Assembly (NCBI GenBank): GCA_015486815.1
Contig: WFQY01000226.1
Coordinates: forward strand, 1 to 7,969
Source: Phycisphaerae bacterium
GTDB taxonomy: Bacteria > Planctomycetota > Phycisphaerae > JAAYCJ01
Direction of reading: 5' to 3'
Length of the DNA stretch: 7,969 nt
In this document: positions 5,944-7,969 of the stretch, piece by piece
How the letters are laid out: every line of letters begins with the position of its first letter
Numbering within the stretch: position 1 is the first letter of the stretch
Made by a program: the position numbers and the translations under genes
Notes under the pieces: model-generated
Database searches by the model: none
Told to the model about the DNA's origin: nothing
Seen by the model: only the letters and a program-made list of their open reading frames with translations

Positions 5944-7569
5944 ATGGCAAATCAGATCAGCATGGTAAAAAAACACGACATATTAACGCTTTACACGCAC
6001 GGGTTTTCCCAGCGTCAGATAGCTCGGAAGCTGTCGGTACACCGTCAGACGGTCTCCCGCTATATTCACCTATCGCAGGAGGAATCAAAATCGACCATTG
6101 TGCCCCCAGGGTCAGCTGCGGATGAGAATTCAAAATCGACCATTTCGCCCGCCGGCTCTTCGGGCCGCAAAAGCACCTGCGAGCCGTTTCGTTCCATCAT
6201 CGATGAGAAGCTTCGGGCAGGTCTGAGTGCCCAGCGGATCTGGCAGGATATTCATTATGAGCATGGTTTTTCCGGCAGTTATGACAGTGTCAAGCGTTTC
6301 GTACGCCGTCTTGAAGGCAGCATTCCTCTGCCGTTTCGCCGGATGGAGTGTTCACCTGGCGAGGAGGTTCAGGTCGATTTTGGCAAGGGTGCCTTGATAC
6401 GGATGCCCAACGGGAAAAAGAGGCGTCCGCATATTTTCAGGATAGTTCTGAGCTTCTCCCGCAAGGCATACAGCCAAGCAGTCTGGCATCAGGATACCGA
6501 TACATTTATCCGATGCATGGAGAATGCCTTCCGGTATTTCGGTGGTGTACCCAAGACGGTGGTCATCGACAATCTCAAGGCAGCGGTTATCAATGCCGAC
6601 TGGTATGATCCGGAAGTCCATCCCAAATTGCAGGCATTTGCAAATCATTACGGAACGGTAATCCTGCCTGCAAAGCCATATACTCCCCGTCACAAGGGTA
6701 AAGTCGAGAGCGGGGTCAAATATGTCCAGAACAACGGACTTGCCGGTCATGAGTTTGACTCTCTGGCAGAGCAGAATCGTCATTTAGAGAACTGGGAGAA
6801 AAACATCGCTGATACCCGTATCCACGGTACAACCCGCCAGCAGGTCGGAGCTTACTTCGAGAAGCATGAACGTCTTGCACTCTCAGCTCTTCCACCGTGT
6901 AATTTTCCTTCATTTCAGGAGGCAAAACGCAAGGTGCATCGGGATGGACATATAGCCGTAGAGCATGCCTTTTATTCCGTACCGCCTGAATACCTCGGCA
7001 GGGAACTCTGGGTACGGTACGACACCAGGACGGTACGTATCTTCAATGAACGCTTCGAACAGATTGCCCTTCATGCCAAAGCCGACCCCGGCCGGCGACG
7101 TACCGATATGAACCATATCTCATCGAAGAAGATCTCCGGCGTCGAACGCGGAGCGGAATATCTGCTTAGGAAGATCGAATGTATAGGTGAGCACAGTGAA
7201 CGATGGAGTAAGGCAATGCTCATCGAACGGGGAATTGCCGGTGTTCGGGTACTCCAGGGACTGATTAGCCTTGCGAATAAGCACAGGGCAGGAGAGATTG
7301 AACGGGCCTGCGAGACAGCCTTACGGCAGGGATGTTTCCGTTTGCGTCCGTTGAGGCAGTTGCTCAGGCATGGCAGTAAACAGCAGGAACTTCCTTTCAT
7401 GCAGGACCATCCGGTTATACGTGATCTGGCTGAATATGGCCAGTGGATGCGCTCACAGATGACTATATCCAATAACAATAACAGAGAAGATGTTCTTCCC
7501 CAGCCCCCAACCCAGGCGGGAAGAACCGAAAAAAAACCATTATTTCACGCAAGGAGAATACCATTATGA
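5944..7569 (+). CDS. istA: IS21-family transposase IstA
   Basis: A 541-residue DDE transposase, complete. The N-terminus holds a helix-turn-helix (~20-41, GFSQRQIARKLSVHRQTVSRY) for end binding. The rve-type catalytic core shows the triad Asp145 (VQVDFG), Asp209 (VVIDNLKAAV) and Glu255 (HKGKVESGVKY), with normal spacing. A C-terminal Mu-transposase-like region with VEHAFYSVPPEYLGR (~340-354) and a basic tail follow. Residues ~49-72 include an in-frame duplicated peptide, SKSTIVPPGS and SKSTISPAGS, encoded by DNA repeats identical to the element-end repeat. The TGA overlaps the istB ATG (ATGA at 7566-7569), the usual translational coupling of the two IS21 genes. The protein looks functional, but transposition also needs IstB and both ends, which are damaged here. 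Confidence 0.95.
   Translation: MANQISMVKKHDILTLYTHGFSQRQIARKLSVHRQTVSRYIHLSQEESKSTIVPPGSAADENSKSTISPAGSSGRKSTCEPFRSIIDEKLRAGLSAQRIWQDIHYEHGFSGSYDSVKRFVRRLEGSIPLPFRRMECSPGEEVQVDFGKGALIRMPNGKKRRPHIFRIVLSFSRKAYSQAVWHQDTDTFIRCMENAFRYFGGVPKTVVIDNLKAAVINADWYDPEVHPKLQAFANHYGTVILPAKPYTPRHKGKVESGVKYVQNNGLAGHEFDSLAEQNRHLENWEKNIADTRIHGTTRQQVGAYFEKHERLALSALPPCNFPSFQEAKRKVHRDGHIAVEHAFYSVPPEYLGRELWVRYDTRTVRIFNERFEQIALHAKADPGRRRTDMNHISSKKISGVERGAEYLLRKIECIGEHSERWSKAMLIERGIAGVRVLQGLISLANKHRAGEIERACETALRQGCFRLRPLRQLLRHGSKQQELPFMQDHPVIRDLAEYGQWMRSQMTISNNNNREDVLPQPPTQAGRTEKKPLFHARRIPL
6086..6099 (+). repeat. IS21 repeat copy 2, inside istA
   Basis: caaaatcgaccatt contains the same 12 bases as the copy at 5880 but lies within the istA coding sequence, encoding part of SKSTI. 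It is probably an internal transposase-binding site that also codes for protein. Confidence 0.65.
6131..6144 (+). repeat. IS21 repeat copy 3, inside istA
   Basis: An exact second copy of caaaatcgaccatt, 45 bp (15 codons) after copy 2 and therefore in the same reading frame, giving the second SKSTI peptide. Confidence 0.65.
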
Positions 7570-7811
7570 AAAGTTCACTGACCGATATGCTCAAAACGCT
7601 CAGGCTATCAGGACTATCTTCGACCCTTGAGGTGCGATTGCAGGAAGCTTCTGCCGGCAGGCTCGGATATGATGAATTCCTCGAGCTGCTCATTCAGGAC
7701 GAGGTGAATATCCGGCAGGAGAGACTCATCGCACGGCGAACGAAGGCTGCTAACCCGCATTTCTCACAAGGTTTGCTTTTGAGTGGATTTTTGGGCACAA
7801 ACAAGCAGTAA
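7566..7811 (+). pseudogene. istB: Truncated istB (IS21 helper ATPase)
   Basis: IstB is normally a ~250-residue AAA+ ATPase that guides IstA to target DNA. Here residues 1-62 (to ARRTKAA) match the N-terminal IstB domain, then the reading changes to a 19-residue unrelated tail, NPHFSQGLLLSGF and on, ending at TAA 7809-7811. Walker A, Walker B and the rest of the ATPase domain are absent, so the 81-residue product cannot have normal activity. The start is supported by AAGGAG at 7551-7556, nine bases before the ATG, and by the ATGA overlap with istA. The break lies near 7746-7752. It is most simply a deletion or the insertion point of another element. Confidence 0.88.
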
Positions 7812-7969
7812 ATGGTTTATTGTGTTTGTCAGCGTCGCGGTTTTCTACAAACAGCAGGACAATGTGGAAACTTATACCGAATTTTAAGGCGGATTTTATG
7901 ATTTTGAGCTCGCATTGTCGCTATCGGCGCATACCGACTCTGTTGTGATATGCAGCTTGTTAAAAATTA
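7752..7969. other. Unassigned sequence after the istB break
   Basis: No convincing gene on either strand apart from the istB tail reading into it. It begins taacccgcatttctcaca and could be the end of another mobile element that cut istB, but no terminal repeat could be verified because its other end is outside the window. An acaaac motif occurs at 7797-7802 and 7847-7852, each followed within two bases by agcag, with its complement gtttgt at 7824-7829, giving a small stem of 6 bp or more. Confidence 0.4.

Larger units (their letters stand above)
5859..7751 (+). mobile_element. IS21-family insertion sequence, 3' part deleted
   Basis: The probable left end is tgtaccagttgg at 5859, beginning with the TGT usual for IS21 ends, followed by a transposase-site-like repeat (5880-5891). 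The element carries istA and the first quarter of istB in the normal overlapping order. The rest of istB and the right terminal repeat are missing, since sequence from about 7749-7752 no longer matches the family. Sampled lines of this block are about 53% GC, against about 37% in the oxidoreductase gene, which suggests a more recent arrival from a different genome. Without its right end and IstB ATPase it should not move on its own. Confidence 0.8.

Noticed and set aside
1..7969. tRNA, rRNA and CRISPR arrays
   Set aside because: No cloverleaf-like sequence, conserved rRNA stretch or regularly spaced repeat-spacer series was noticed on either strand; the IS21 repeats are too few and unevenly spaced.

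Overview
The window reads as an accessory region, rich in mobile elements, of a moderately AT-rich prokaryotic genome. Two carbohydrate-metabolism genes sit between three blocks of recombination or replication genes. Shine-Dalgarno sites are clear, the insertion sequences are of bacterial type (IS110, IS21), and the metabolic pair (Gfo/Idh/MocA oxidoreductase, GH63-like glycoside hydrolase) is typical of polysaccharide-using bacteria. The first complete gene, however, is an Orc1/Cdc6-type AAA+ protein, a family normally found in archaea and eukaryotes. The host is therefore either a bacterium carrying an archaeal-type replication module or an archaeon carrying bacterial insertion sequences. 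The window alone cannot settle this. A heterotrophic bacterium, perhaps of the Planctomycetota or a similar environmental lineage, is a low-confidence guess.

Layout. Bases 1-383 hold the C-terminal end of a tyrosine recombinase. Bases 432-1517 hold the Orc1/Cdc6-like ATPase, same strand and 48 bp downstream, probably co-transcribed. Bases 1518-1740 hold no gene but contain an AT-rich inverted repeat and a long two-arm palindrome, which could be a replication origin or initiator site, a terminator, or a palindromic target for the next element. About 1740-3020 is an IS110-family element with an intact DEDD/serine recombinase. Its upstream leader folds into a 5' hairpin followed by two large stem-loops, the architecture of a bridge RNA. 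Bases 3042-4358 encode the oxidoreductase and 4604-5764 the GH63-like hydrolase, separated by a structured non-coding gap. About 5859-7751 is a broken IS21-family element of visibly higher GC: istA is complete, but istB is cut after about 62 codons and joined to unrelated sequence that runs to the window end.

How the parts relate. The recombinase and the Orc1/Cdc6 protein look like the integration and replication module of an integrated plasmid or virus-like element, or a domesticated remnant of one. The IS110 element lies between that module and the sugar genes and ends within about 30 bp of the oxidoreductase start, so it may have replaced that gene's promoter. The oxidoreductase and hydrolase probably act on the same sugar or glycoside, but the substrate cannot be read from the sequence. 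The strongest points are the Orc1/Cdc6-recombinase pair with its adjacent palindrome and the candidate IS110 bridge RNA.
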